Below are positions 26,771-40,645 of a stretch of DNA of 64,000 bases, in pieces. Below the pieces are notes generated by a model. That model saw nothing but the letters and a program-made list of their open reading frames with translations, did no database searches and was not told the DNA's origin. This DNA is from Limnomonas spitsbergensis (lineage: Eukaryota > Chlorophyta > Chlorophyceae > Chlamydomonadales). The stretch is from assembly GCA_037349105.1 (NCBI GenBank), contig JAYJMM010000028.1, forward strand, positions 1 through 64,000. Direction: 5' to 3'. The position numbers and the translations under genes were made by a program. Numbering within the stretch: the first letter of the stretch is position 1; each line of letters opens with the position of its first letter.

Positions 26771-27122
26771 CTAATCGTCGAAGGTAGTCCTTGTGCCTGC
26801 GCTAGCGGGCAGGCCTCGGCCACCTCCCCGGCCGCCATCACGTCCGCCTCGGCCACCCCCGCGTCCACCGTCGCGTCCGCCTCGGCCTCTGCCACCGAAT
26901 CCCCCACGACCCCCATCGCGGCCTCCGCCCCGGCCACCACCCCGACCACCAAAGCCGCCGCCAGCACCACCACCACCGTTAAAATCAACCTTGGGCTTGA
27001 CGTTGGGGTCAACATAGATCTCTCCGCCCGTGGCGGATGACCCGCTGAGCTCGGCTGCCTTCGCCTTGCCCTCGGCCGTCGCGAAATCAACATAACAAGT
27101 GCCCCTCAGCTCACCAGTTTCT
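26771..27122 (-). CDS. Unit 22 terminal exon, intact frame (partial)
   Basis: Open frame. First unit with CCTTGTGCC, which changes the C-terminal SAGKKTTFDD to SAGTRTTFDD; most later units keep it. Confidence 0.62.
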
Positions 27123-27998
27123 CTGTGAACACCAAAAAACCCGGAAATACAGGTAAGAGGACGGCGTTAGACATATAACGTGTGAGAGGGTTTCAGGGTC
27201 CAGTGGGGCGCCAGCCAAGGAAGAGTGATGGACTACGGGAATGAGAGTTAACGAATACGGGAATCAGAGTTGACGGCAAACAGACATCCAGATGTGAAGA
27301 CACCACAATCATGTTTCTTGGTTCACTTTATCCTGTGTTTGAATCCCTGGGACCCCATTCCCTAGGGCACACATCTTATTCATTGACAGGGTTCAGACAC
27401 AATCTGAACGGCTAGGGGGCAGCGGGCGCTGAAGCAAAGACCCGTGCTCAGTGTACATGCTGCACCTGGTCCCACTAGGGTCATGCCTTGAGGTCCTTCA
27501 ACTTCGCTATTCAGCAGAATTCCGATCTTTCGCCGCTTGTTTATGCAACAACCTCGTGCAATAGCATAGGAAACTACAACAGTTCACGATGTGACAAGCC
27601 TCATCAAGCGGTGCTAGTGCCCTGCCAATACAAACATCCTCTTTCGCAATATGGTCTTGCAATCCCATAAAGCAGATAGATTTCCCATAAGAAGTACCAG
27701 ATAGTACCTCTGCGAAGTACGAATCCTTTTTCGCAGTACTAGCAGTCATCAAGGCGTAAACAGTAAAAGGTCTTCATAAGTCTCGGACCTGCCATACGTC
27801 CCTTCAGTCCAATAAAGGTTACGGAGTCAAAATTCGAAATCCAACTCATTCTCCATATCATTTCCGGCCCGTCTGCCCACGTCATATGTCTCAAAATAAG
27901 GATGTAAAACATATTTATTAACGAGGCTGATATGCATGTCGGATCCAATCAGGCCACCAGGTGAACCATGCATTTCGGCATCCAGCTCGCCAAATGCT

Positions 27999-28350
27999 CT
28001 AATCGTCGAAGGTAGTCCTTGTGCCTGCGCTAGCGGGCAGGCCTCGGCCACCTCCCCGGCCGCCATCACGTCCGCCTCGGCCACCCCCGCGTCCACCGTC
28101 GCGTCCGCCTCGGCCTCTGCCACCGAATCCCCCACGACCCCCATCGCGGCCTCCGCCCCGGCCACCACCCCGACCACCAAAGCCGCCGCCAGCACCACCA
28201 CCACCGTTGAAATCAGCCTTGGGCTTGACGTTGGGGTCAACATAGATCTCTCCGCCCGTGGCGGATGACCCGCTGAGCTCGGCTGCCTTCGCCTTGCCCT
28301 CGGCCGTCGCGAAATCAACATAACAAGTGCCCCTCAGCTCACCAGTTTCT
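27999..28350 (-). CDS. Unit 23 terminal exon, intact frame (partial)
   Basis: Open frame with a private valine-to-alanine change (KPKADF). Confidence 0.65.
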
Positions 28351-29227
28351 CTGTGAACACCAAACAAAACCGGAAATACAGGTAAGGGGACAGCGTTAGA
28401 CATATAACGTGTGAGAGGGTTTCAGGGTCCAGTGGGGCGCCAGCCAAGGAAGAGTGATGGACTACGGGAATGAGAGTTAAGGAATACGGGAATCAGAGTC
28501 GACGGCAAACAAACATCCAGATGTGAAGACACCACAATCATGTTTCTTGGTTCACTTTATCCTGTGTTTAAATCCCTGGGACCCCATTCCCTAGGGCACA
28601 CATCTTATTCATTGGCAGGGTTCAGACACAATCTGAAAGGCTAGGGATCAGCGGGCGCTGAAGCAAACAGCCGCGTTCAGTGTACATGCTGCACCTGGTC
28701 CCACTAGGGTCATGCCTTGAGGTCCTTCAACTTCGCTATTCAGCAGAATTCCGATCTTTCGCCGCTTGCTTATGCAACAACCTCGTGCAATAGCATAGGA
28801 AACTACAACAGTTCACGATGTGACAAGCCTCATCAAGCGGTGCTAGTGCCCTGCCAATACAGACATCCTCTTTCGCAATATGGTCTTGCAATCCCATAAA
28901 GCAGATAGATTTCCCATAAGAAGTACCAGATAGTACCTCTGCGAGGTACGAATCCTATTTCGCAGTACTAGCAGTCATCAAGGCGTAAACAGTAAAAGGT
29001 CTTCATAAGTCTCGGACCTGCCATACGTCCCTTCAGTCCAATAAAGGTTACGGAGTCAAAATTCGAAATCCAACTCATTCTCCATATCATTTCCGGCCCG
29101 TCTGCCCACGTCATATGTCTCAAAATAAGGATGCAAAACATATTTATTAACGAGGCTGATATGCAGGTAGGATCCAATCAGGCCACCAGGTGAACCATGC
29201 ATTTCGGCATCCAGCTCGCCAAATGCT

Positions 29228-29583
29228 CTAATCGTCGAAGGTAGTCCTTGTGCCTGCGCTAGCGGGCAGGCCTCGGCCACGTCCCCGGCCGCCATCACGT
29301 CCGCCTCGGCCACCCCCGCGTCCACCGTCGCGTCCGCCTCGGCCTCTGCCACCGAATCCCCCACGACCCCCATCGCGGCCTCCGCCCCGGCCACCACCCC
29401 GACCACCAAAGCCGCCGCCAGCACCACCACCACCGTTGAAATCAACCTTGGGCTTGACGTTGGGGTCAACATAGATCACTCCGCCCGTGCCTGGCGGATG
29501 ACCCGCTGAGCTCGGCTGCCTTCGCCTTGCCCTCGGCCGTCGCGAAATCAACATAACAAGTGCCCCTCAGCTCACCAGTTTCT
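29228..29583 (-). pseudogene. Unit 24 terminal exon, frameshifted
   Basis: A four-base insertion near 29,488-29,493 (CCCGTGCCTGGCGG) breaks the frame at the end of the RRM half. This unit also has a divergent flank (TTTAAATCC near 28,568). Confidence 0.75.
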
Positions 29584-30459
29584 CTGTGAACACCAAAAAA
29601 ACCCGGAATTCAGGTAAGGGGACAGCGTTAGACATCGAACGTGTGAGAGGGTTTCAGGGTCCAGTGGGGCGCCAGCCAAGGAAGAGTGATGGACTACAAG
29701 AATGAGAGTTAAGGAATACGGGAATCAGAGTTGACGGCAAACAGACATCCAGATGTGAAGACACCACAATCATGTTTCTTGGTTCACTTTATCCTGTGTT
29801 TGAATCCCTGGGACCCCATTCCCTAGGGCACACATCTTATTCATTGACAGGGTTCAGACACAATCTGAAAGGCTAGGGGGCAGCGGGCGCTGAAGCAAGC
29901 ACCCGTGTTCAGTGTACATGCTGCACCTGGTCCCACTAGGGTCATGCCTTGAGGTCCTTCAACTTCGATATTCAGCAGAATTCCGATCTTTCGCCGCTTG
30001 TTTATGCAACAACCTCGTGCAATAGCATAGGAAACTACAACAGTTCACGATGTGACAAGCCTCATCAAGCGGTGCTAGTGCCCTGCCAATACAGACATCC
30101 TCTTTCGCAATATGGTCTTGCAATCCCATAAAGCAGATAGATTTCCCATACGAAGTACCAGATAGTACCTCTGCGAAGTACGAATCATTTTTCGCAGTAC
30201 TAGCAGTCATCAAGGCGTAAACAGTAAAAGGTCTTCATAAGTCTCGGACCTGCCATACGTCCCTTCAGTCCAATAAAGGTTACGGAGTCAAAATTCGAAA
30301 TCCAACTCATTCTCCATATCATTTCCGGCCCGTCTGCCCACGTCATATGTCTCAAAATAAGGATGTAAAACATATTTATTAACGAAGCTGATATGCATGT
30401 CGGATCCAATCAGGCCACCAGGTGAACCATGCATTTCGGCATCCAGCTCGCCAAATGCT

Positions 30460-30811
30460 CTAATCGTCGAAGGTAGTCCTTGTGCCTGCGCTAGCAGGCA
30501 GGCCTCGGCCACCTCCCCGGCCGCCATCACGTCCGCCTCGGCCACCCCCGCGTCCACCGTCGCGTCCGCCTCGGCCTCTGCCACCGAATCCCCCACGACC
30601 CCCATCGCGGCCTCCGCCCCGGCCACCACCCCGACCACCAAAGCCGCCGCCAGCACCACCACCACCGTTGAAATCAACCTTGGGCTTGACGTTGGGGTCA
30701 ACATAGATCTCTCCGCCCGTGGCGGATGACCCGCTGAGCTCGGCTGCCTTCGCCTTGCCCTCGGCCGTCGCGAAATCAACATAACAAGTGCCCCTCAGCT
30801 CACCAGTTTCT
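30460..30811 (-). CDS. Unit 25 terminal exon, intact frame (partial)
   Basis: Open frame. First unit of the six-unit block; duplicate of unit 31. Confidence 0.65.
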
Positions 30812-31688
30812 CTGTGAACACCAAAAAAACCCGGAAATACAGGTAAGGGGACAGCGTTAGACATATAACGTGTGAGAGGGTTTCAGGGTCCAGTGGGGCG
30901 CCATCCAAGGAAGAGTGATGGACTACACGAATGAGAGTTAATGAATACGGGAATCAGAGTTGACGGCAAACAGACATCCAGATGTGAAGACACCACAATC
31001 ATGTTTCTTGGTTCACTTTATCCTGTGTTTGAATCCCTGGGACCCCATTCCCTAGGGCACACATCTTATTCATTGACAGGGTTCAGACACAATCTGAACG
31101 GCTAGGGGGCAGCGGGCGCTGAAGCAAAGACCCGTGTTCAGTGTACATGCTGCACCTGGTCCCACTAGGGTCATGCCTTGAGGTCCTTCAACTTCGCTAT
31201 TCAGCAGAATTCCGATATTTCGCCGCTTGCTTATGCAACAACCTCGTGCAATAGCATAGGAAACTACAACAGTTCACGATGTGACAAGCCTCATCAAGCG
31301 GTGCTAGTGCCCTGCCAATACAAGCATCCTCTTTCGCAATATGGTCTTGCAATCCCATAAAGCAGATAGATTTCCCATACGAAGTACCAGATAGTACCTC
31401 TGCGAGGTACGAATCCTTTTTCGCAGTACTAGCAGTCATCAAGGCGTAAACAGTAAAAGGTCTTCATAAGTCTCGGACCTGCCATACGTCCCTTCAGTCC
31501 AATAAAGGTTACGGAGTCAAAATTCGAAATCCAACTCATTCTCCATATCATTTCCGGCCCGTCTGCCCACGTCATATGTCTCAAAATAAGGATGTAAAAC
31601 ATATTTATTAACGAGGCTGATATGCATGTCGGATCCAATCAGGCCACCAGGTGAACCATGCATTTCGGCATCCAGCTCGCCAAATGCT

Positions 31689-32039
31689 CTAATCGTCGAA
31701 GGTAGTCCTTGTGCCTGCGCTAGCGGGCAGGCCTCGGCCAACTACCCGGCCGCCATCACGTCCGCCTCGGCCACCCCGCGTCCACCGTCGCGTCCGCCTC
31801 GGCCTCTGCCACCGAATCCCCCACGACCCCCATCGCGGCCTCCGCCCCGGCCACCACCCCGACCACCAAAGCCGCCGCCAGCACCACCACCACCGTTGAA
31901 ATCAACCTTGGGCTTGACGTTGGGGTCAACATAGATCTCTCCGCCCGTGGCGGATGACCCGCTGAGCTCGGCTGCCTTCGCCTTGCCCTCGGCCGTCGCG
32001 AAATCAACATAACAAGTGCCCCTCAGCTCACCAGTTTCT
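31689..32039 (-). pseudogene. Unit 26 terminal exon, one-base deletion
   Basis: CCACCCCCGCG has lost one C near 31,775, shifting the RGG frame. A second change (AACTACCCGG) then gives an early stop near 31,742. Confidence 0.75.
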
Positions 32040-32918
32040 CTGTGAACACCAAACAAAACCGGAAATACAGGTAAGGGGACAGCGTTAGACATCTAACGTG
32101 TGAGAGGGTTTCAGGGTCCAGTGGGGCGCCAGCCAAGGAAGAGTGATGGACTACGGGAATGAGAGTTAAGGAATACGGGAATCAGAGTTGACGGCAAACA
32201 GACATCCAGATTTGAAGACACCACAATCATGTTTCTTGGTTCACTTTATCCTGTGTATGGATCTCTGGGTCCCCATTCCCTAGGGCACACATCTTATTCA
32301 TTGGCAGGGTTCAGACACAATCTGAAAGGCTAGGGGTCAGCGGGCGCTGAAGCAAGGACCCGTGCTCAGTGTACATGCTGCACCTGGTCCCACTAGGGTC
32401 ATGCCTTGAGGTCCTTCAACTTCGCTATTCAGAAGAATTCCGATCTTTCGCCGCTTGCTTATGCAACAACCTCGTGCAATAGCATAGGAAAAACTGCAAC
32501 AGTTCACGATGTGACAAGCCTCATCAAGCGGTGCTAGTGCCCTGCCAATACAGACATCCTCTTTCGCAATATGGTCTTGCAATCCCATAAAGCAGATAGA
32601 TTTCCCATACGAAGTACCAGATAGTACCTCTGCGAAGTACGAATCCTTTTTCGCAGTACTAGCAGTCATCAAGGCGTAAACAGTAAAAGGTCTTCATAAG
32701 TCTCGGACCTGCCATACGTCCCTTCAGTCCAATAAAGGTTACGGAGTCAAAATTCGAAATCCAACTCATTCTCCATATCATTTCCGGCCCGTCTGCCCAC
32801 GTCATATGTCTCAAAATAAGGATGTAAAACATATTTATTAACGAAGCTGATATGCATGTCGGATCCAATCAGGCCACCAGGTGAACCATGCATTTCGGCA
32901 TCCAGCTCGCCAAATGCT

Positions 32919-33270
32919 CTAATCGTCGAAGGTAGTCCTTGTGCCTGCGCTAGCAGGCAGGCCTCGGCCACCTCCCCGGCCGCCATCACGTCCGCCTCGG
33001 CCACCCCCGCGTCCACCGTCGCGTCCGCCTCGGCCTCTGCCACCGAATCCCCCACGACCCCCATCGCGGCCTCCGCCCCGGCCACCACCCCGACCACCAA
33101 AGCCGCCGCCAGCACCACCACCACCGTTGAAATCAACCTTGGGCTTGACGTTGGGGTCAACATAGATCTCTCCGCCCGTGGCGGATGACCCGCTGAGCTC
33201 GGCTGCCTTCGCCTTGCCCTCGGCCGTCGCGAAATCAACATAACAAGTGCCCCTCAGCTCACCAGTTTCT
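32919..33270 (-). CDS. Unit 27 terminal exon, intact frame (partial)
   Basis: Open frame. The flank belongs to a divergent haplotype (TATGGATCTCTGG near 32,257). Confidence 0.65.
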
Positions 33271-34149
33271 CTGTGAACACCAAACAAAACCGGAAATACA
33301 GGTAAGGGGACAGCGTTAGACATCTAACGTGTGAGAGGGTTTCAGGGTCCAGTGGGGCGCCAGCCAAGGAAGAGTGATGGACTACGGGAATGAGAGTTAA
33401 GGAATACGGGAATCAGAGTTGACGGCAAACAGACATCCAGATTTGACGACACCACAATCATGTTTCTTGGTTCACTTTATCCTGTGTATGGATCTCTGGG
33501 TCCCCATTCCCTAGGGCACACATCTTATTCATTGGCAGGGTTCAGACACAATCTGAAAGGCTAGGGGTCAGCGGGCGCTGAAGCAAGGACCCGTGCTCAG
33601 TGTACATGCTGCACCTGGTCCCACTAGGGTCATGCCTTGAGGTCCTTCAACTTCGCTATTCAGCAGAATTCCGATCTTTCGCCGCTTGCTTATGCAACAA
33701 CCTCGTGCAATAGCATAGGAAAAACTGCAACAGTTCACGATGTGACAAGCCTCATCAAGCGGTGCTAGTGCCCTGCCAATACAGACATCCTCTTTCGCAA
33801 TATGGTCTTGCAATCCCATAAAGCAGATAGATTTCCCATACGAAGTACCAGATAGTACCTCTGCGAAGTACGAATCCTTTTTCGCAGTACTAGCAGTCAT
33901 CAAGGCGTAAACAGTAAAAGGTCTTCATAAGTCTCGGACCTGCCATACGTCCCTTCAGTCCAATAAAGGTTACGGAGTCAAAATTCGAAATCCAACTCAT
34001 TCTCCATATCATTTCCGGCCCGTCTGCCCACGTCATATGTCTCAAAATAAGGATGTAAAACATATTTATTAACGAAGCTGATATGCATGTCGGATCCAAT
34101 CAGGCCACCAGGTGAACCATGCATTTCGGCATCCAGCTCGCCAAATGCT

Positions 34150-34501
34150 CTAATCGTCGAAGGTAGTCCTTGTGCCTGCGCTAGCAGGCAGGCCTCGGCC
34201 ACCTCCCCGGCCGCCATCACGTCCGCCTCGGCCACCCCCGCGTCCACCGTCGCGTCCGCCTCGGCCTCTGCCACCGAATCCCCCACGACCCCCATCGCGG
34301 CCTCCGCCCCGGCCACCACCCCGACCACCAAAGCCGCCGCCAGCACCACCACCACCGTTGAAATCAACCTTGGGCTTGACGTTGGGGTCAACATAGATCT
34401 CTCCGCCCGTGGCGGATGACCCGCTGAGCTCGGCTGCCTTCGCCTTGCCCTCGGCCGTCGCGAAATCAACATAACAAGTGCCCCTCAGCTCACCAGTTTC
34501 T
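34150..34501 (-). CDS. Unit 28 terminal exon, intact frame (partial)
   Basis: Open frame. Shares the divergent flank haplotype of unit 27, but reads TTTGACGAC where unit 27 reads TTTGAAGAC. Confidence 0.65.
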
Positions 34502-35378
34502 CTGTGAACACCAAAAAAACCCGGAAATACAGGTAAGGGGACAGCGTTAGACATATAACGTGTGAGAGGGTTTCAGGGTCCAGTGGGGCGCCATCCAAGG
34601 AAGAGTGATGGACTACACGAATGAGAGTTAATGAATACGGGAATCAGAGTTGACGGCAAACAGACATCCAGATGTGAAGACACCACAATCATGTTTCTTG
34701 GTTCACTTTATCCTGTGTTTGAATCCCTGGGACCCCATTCCCTAGGGCACACATCTTATTCATTGACAGGGTTCAGACACAATCTGAACGGCTAGGGGGC
34801 AGCGGGCGCTGAAGCAAAGACCCGTGTTCAGTGTACATGCTGCACCTGGTCCCACTAGGGTCATGCCTTGAGGTCCTTCAACTTCGCTATTCAGCAGAAT
34901 TCCGATCTTTCGCCGCTTGCTTATGCAACAACCTCGTGCAATAGCATAGGAAACTACAACAGTTCACGATGTGACAAGCCTCATCAAGCGGTGCTAGTGC
35001 CCTGCCAATACAAGCATCCTCTTTCGCAATATGGTCTTGCAATCCCATAAAGCAGATATATTTCCCATACGAAGTACCAGATAGTACCTCTGCGAGGTAC
35101 GAATCCTTTTTCGCAGTACTAGCAGTCATCAAGGCGTAAACAGTAAAAGGTCTTCATAAGTCTCGGACCTGCCATACGTCCCTTCAGTCCAATAAAGGTT
35201 ACGGAGTCAAAATTCGAAATCCAACTCATTCTCCATATCATTTCCGGCCCGTCTGCCCACGTCATATGTCTCAAAATAAGGATGTAAAACATATTTATTA
35301 ACGAGGCTGATATGCATGTCGGATCCAATCAGGCCACCAGGTGAACCATGCATTTCGGCATCCAGCTCGCCAAATGCT

Positions 35379-35729
35379 CTAATCGTCGAAGGTAGTCCTT
35401 GTGCCTGCGCTAGCGGGCAGGCCTCGGCCAACTACCCGGCCGCCATCACGTCCGCCTCGGCCACCCCGCGTCCACCGTCGCGTCCGCCTCGGCCTCCGCC
35501 ACCGAATCCCCCACGACCCCCATCGCGGCCTCCGCCCCGGCCACCACCCCGACCACCAAAGCCGCCGCCAGCACCACCACCACCGTTGAAATCAACCTTG
35601 GGCTTGACGTTGGGGTCAACATAGATCTCTCCGCCCGTGGCGGATGACCCGCTGAGCTCGGCTGCCTTCGCCTTGCCCTCGGCCGTCGCGAAATCAACAT
35701 AACAAGTGCCCCTCAGCTCACCAGTTTCT
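35379..35729 (-). pseudogene. Unit 29 terminal exon, one-base deletion
   Basis: Same C deletion and early stop as unit 26, plus a private T-to-C in the GCCTCCGCC string. Confidence 0.75.
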
Positions 35730-36606
35730 CTGTGAACACCAAACAAAACCGGAAATACAGGTAAGGGGACAGCGTTAGACATCGAACGTGTGAGAGGGTT
35801 TCAGGGTCCAGTGGGGCGTCAGCCAAGGAAGAGTGATGGACTACGGGAATGAGAGTTAAGGAATACGGGAATCAGAGTTGACGGCAAACAGACATCCAGA
35901 TGTGAAGACACCACAATCATGTTTCTTGGTTCACTTTATCCTGTGTTTGAATCCCTGGGACCCCATTCCCTAGGGCACACATCTTATTCATTGACAGGGT
36001 TCAGACACAATCTGAAAGGCTAGGGGGCAGCGGGCGCTGAAGCAAAGACCCGTGCTCAGTGTACATGTTGCACCTGGTCCCACTAGGGTCATGCCTTGAG
36101 GTCCTTCAACTTCGCTATTCAGCAGAATTCCGATCTTTCGCCGCTTGTTTATGCAACAACCTCGTGCAATAGCATAGGAAACTACAACAGTTCACGATGT
36201 GACAAGCCTCATCAAGCGGTGCTAGTGCCCTGCCAATACAGACATCCTCTTTCGCAATATGGTCTTGCAATCCCATAAAGCAGATATATTTCCCATAAGA
36301 AGTACCAGATAGTACCTCTGCGAAGTACGAATCCTTTTTCGCAGTACTAGCAGTCATCAAGGCGTAAACAGTAAAAGGTCTTCATAAGTCTCGGACCTGC
36401 CATACGTCCCTTCAGTCCAATAAAGGTTACGGAGTCAAAATTCGAAATCCAACTCATTCTCCATATCATGTCCGGCCCGTCTGCCCACGTCATATGTCTC
36501 AAAATAAGGATGTAAAACATATTTATTAACGAGGCTGATATGCAGGTAGGATCCAATCAGGCCACCAGGTGAACCATGCATTTCGGCATCCATCTCGCCA
36601 AATGCT

Positions 36607-36958
36607 CTAATCGTCGAAGGTAGTCCTTGTGCCTGCGCTAGCGGGCAGGCCTCGGCCACCTCCCCGGCCGCCATCACGTCCGCCTCGGCCACCCCCGCGT
36701 CCACCGTCGCGTCCGCCTCGGCCTCTGCCACCGAATCCCCCACGACCCCCATCGCGGCCTCCGCCCCGGCCACCACCCCGACCACCAAAGCCGCCGCCAG
36801 CACCACCACCACCGTTGAAATCAACCTTGGGCTTGACGTTGGGGTCAACATAGATCTCTCCGCCCGTGGCGGATGACCCGCTGAGCTCGGCTGCCTTCGC
36901 CTTGCCCTCGGCCGTCGCGAAATCAACATAACAAGTGCCCCTCAGCTCACCAGTTTCT
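36607..36958 (-). CDS. Unit 30 terminal exon, intact frame (partial)
   Basis: The exon frame is open. The intron side has CCAAAAAAACCCGGAATTC, as in unit 24. Confidence 0.62.
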
Positions 36959-37834
36959 CTGTGAACACCAAAAAAACCCGGAATTCAGGTAAGGGGACAG
37001 CGTTAGACATCGAACGTGTGAGAGGGTTTCAGGGTCCAGTGGGGCGCCAGCCAAGGAAGAGTGATGGACTACAAGAATGAGAGTTAAGGAATACGGGAAT
37101 CAGAGTTGACGGCAAACAGACATCCAGATGTGAAGACACCACAATCATGTTTCTTGGTTCACTTTATCCTGTGTTTGAATCCCTGGGACCCCATTCCCTA
37201 GGGCACACATCTTATTCATTGACAGGGTTCAGACACAATCTGAAAGGCTAGGGGGCAGCGGGCGCTGAAGCAAGCACCCGTGTTCAGTGTACATGCTGCA
37301 CCTGGTCCCACTAGGGTCATGCCTTGAGGTCCTTCAACTTCGATATTCAGCAGAATTCCGATCTTTCGCCGCTTGTTTATGCAACAACCTCGTGCAATAG
37401 CATAGGAAACTACAACAGTTCACGATGTGACAAGCCTCATCAAGCGGTGCTAGTGCCCTGCCAATACAGACATCCTCTTTCGCAATATGGTCTTGCAATC
37501 CCATAAAGCAGATAGATTTCCCATACGAAGTACCAGATAGTACCTCTGCGAAGTACGAATCATTTTTCGCAGTACTAGCAGTCATCAAGGCGTAAACAGT
37601 AAAAGGTCTTCATAAGTCTCGGACCTGCCATACGTCCCTTCAGTCCAATAAAGGTTACGGAGTCAAAATTCGAAATCCAACTCATTCTCCATATCATTTC
37701 CGGCCCGTCTGCCCACGTCATATGTCTCAAAATAAGGATGTAAAACATATTTATTAACGAAGCTGATATGCATGTCGGATCCAATCAGGCCACCAGGTGA
37801 ACCATGCATTTCGGCATCCAGCTCGCCAAATGCT

Positions 37835-38186
37835 CTAATCGTCGAAGGTAGTCCTTGTGCCTGCGCTAGCAGGCAGGCCTCGGCCACCTCCCCGGCCGCC
37901 ATCACGTCCGCCTCGGCCACCCCCGCGTCCACCGTCGCGTCCGCCTCGGCCTCTGCCACCGAATCCCCCACGACCCCCATCGCGGCCTCCGCCCCGGCCA
38001 CCACCCCGACCACCAAAGCCGCCGCCAGCACCACCACCACCGTTGAAATCAACCTTGGGCTTGACGTTGGGGTCAACATAGATCTCTCCGCCCGTGGCGG
38101 ATGACCCGCTGAGCTCGGCTGCCTTCGCCTTGCCCTCGGCCGTCGCGAAATCAACATAACAAGTGCCCCTCAGCTCACCAGTTTCT
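37835..38186 (-). CDS. Unit 31 terminal exon, intact frame (partial)
   Basis: Duplicate of unit 25 at 7375 bp, sharing its private CTTCGATATTC flank variant. Confidence 0.65.
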
Positions 38187-39063
38187 CTGTGAACACCAAA
38201 AAAACCCGGAAATACAGGTAAGGGGACAGCGTTAGACATATAACGTGTGAGAGGGTTTCAGGGTCCAGTGGGGCGCCATCCAAGGAAGAGTGATGGACTA
38301 CACGAATGAGAGTTAATGAATACGGGAATCAGAGTTGACGGCAAACAGACATCCAGATGTGAAGACACCACAATCATGTTTCTTGGTTCACTTTATCCTG
38401 TGTTTGAATCCCTGGGACCCCATTCCCTAGGGCACACATCTTATTCATTGACAGGGTTCAGACACAATCTGAACGGCTAGGGGGCAGCGGGCGCTGAAGC
38501 AAAGACCCGTGTTCAGTGTACATGCTGCACCTGGTCCCACTAGGGTCATGCCTTGAGGTCCTTCAACTTCGCTATTCAGCAGAATTCCGATATTTCGCCG
38601 CTTGCTTATGCAACAACCTCGTGCAATAGCATAGGAAACTACAACAGTTCACGATGTGACAAGCCTCATCAAGCGGTGCTAGTGCCCTGCCAATACAAGC
38701 ATCCTCTTTCGCAATATGGTCTTGCAATCCCATAAAGCAGATAGATTTCCCATACGAAGTACCAGATAGTACCTCTGCGAGGTACGAATCCTTTTTCGCA
38801 GTACTAGCAGTCATCAAGGCGTAAACAGTAAAAGGTCTTCATAAGTCTCGGACCTGCCATACGTCCCTTCAGTCCAATAAAGGTTACGGAGTCAAAATTC
38901 GAAATCCAACTCATTCTCCATATCATTTCCGGCCCGTCTGCCCACGTCATATGTCTCAAAATAAGGATGTAAAACATATTTATTAACGAGGCTGATATGC
39001 ATGTCGGATCCAATCAGGCCACCAGGTGAACCATGCATTTCGGCATCCAGCTCGCCAAATGCT

Positions 39064-39414
39064 CTAATCGTCGAAGGTAGTCCTTGTGCCTGCGCTAGCG
39101 GGCAGGCCTCGGCCAACTACCCGGCCGCCATCACGTCCGCCTCGGCCACCCCGCGTCCACCGTCGCGTCCGCCTCGGCCTCTGCCACCGAATCCCCCACG
39201 ACCCCCATCGCGGCCTCCGCCCCGGCCACCACCCCGACCACCAAAGCCGCCGCCAGCACCACCACCACCGTTGAAATCAACCTTGGGCTTGACGTTGGGG
39301 TCAACATAGATCTCTCCGCCCGTGGCGGATGACCCGCTGAGCTCGGCTGCCTTCGCCTTGCCCTCGGCCGTCGCGAAATCAACATAACAAGTGCCCCTCA
39401 GCTCACCAGTTTCT
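39064..39414 (-). pseudogene. Unit 32 terminal exon, one-base deletion
   Basis: Duplicate of unit 26 with the same deletion and early stop. Confidence 0.75.
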
Positions 39415-40293
39415 CTGTGAACACCAAACAAAACCGGAAATACAGGTAAGGGGACAGCGTTAGACATCTAACGTGTGAGAGGGTTTCAGGGTCCAGTGGG
39501 GCGCCAGCCAAGGAAGAGTGATGGACTACGGGAATGAGAGTTAAGGAATACGGGAATCAGAGTTGACGGCAAACAGACATCCAGATTTGAAGACACCACA
39601 ATCATGTTTCTTGGTTCACTTTATCCTGTGTATGGATCTCTGGGTCCCCATTCCCTAGGGCACACATCTTATTCATTGGCAGGGTTCAGACACAATCTGA
39701 AAGGCTAGGGGTCAGCGGGCGCTGAAGCAAGGACCCGTGCTCAGTGTACATGCTGCACCTGGTCCCACTAGGGTCATGCCTTGAGGTCCTTCAACTTCGC
39801 TATTCAGAAGAATTCCGATCTTTCGCCGCTTGCTTATGCAACAACCTCGTGCAATAGCATAGGAAAAACTGCAACAGTTCACGATGTGACAAGCCTCATC
39901 AAGCGGTGCTAGTGCCCTGCCAATACAGACATCCTCTTTCGCAATATGGTCTTGCAATCCCATAAAGCAGATAGATTTCCCATACGAAGTACCAGATAGT
40001 ACCTCTGCGAAGTACGAATCCTTTTTCGCAGTACTAGCAGTCATCAAGGCGTAAACAGTAAAAGGTCTTCATAAGTCTCGGACCTGCCATACGTCCCTTC
40101 AGTCCAATAAAGGTTACGGAGTCAAAATTCGAAATCCAACTCATTCTCCATATCATTTCCGGCCCGTCTGCCCACGTCATATGTCTCAAAATAAGGATGT
40201 AAAACATATTTATTAACGAAGCTGATATGCATGTCGGATCCAATCAGGCCACCAGGTGAACCATGCATTTCGGCATCCAGCTCGCCAAATGCT

Positions 40294-40645
40294 CTAATCG
40301 TCGAAGGTAGTCCTTGTGCCTGCGCTAGCAGGCAGGCCTCGGCCACCTCCCCGGCCGCCATCACGTCCGCCTCGGCCACCCCCGCGTCCACCGTCGCGTC
40401 CGCCTCGGCCTCTGCCACCGAATCCCCCACGACCCCCATCGCGGCCTCCGCCCCGGCCACCACCCCGACCACCAAAGCCGCCGCCAGCACCACCACCACC
40501 GTTGAAATCAACCTTGGGCTTGACGTTGGGGTCAACATAGATCTCTCCGCCCGTGGCGGATGACCCGCTGAGCTCGGCTGCCTTCGCCTTGCCCTCGGCC
40601 GTCGCGAAATCAACATAACAAGTGCCCCTCAGCTCACCAGTTTCT
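40294..40645 (-). CDS. Unit 33 terminal exon, intact frame (partial)
   Basis: Duplicate of unit 27, including its private CAGAAGAATTC variant. Confidence 0.65.

Larger units (their letters stand above)
29494..36868. repeat. Six-unit higher-order repeat, copy A (7375 bp)
   Basis: Units 25-30. Every private variant I compared (CTTCGATATTC, CCGATATTTCG, CAGAAGAATTC, TTTGACGAC, CAGATATATTT, ACTACCCGG) recurs exactly 7375 bp downstream. The left edge is bounded by mismatches at 29,477-29,493 in unit 24. Confidence 0.93.
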
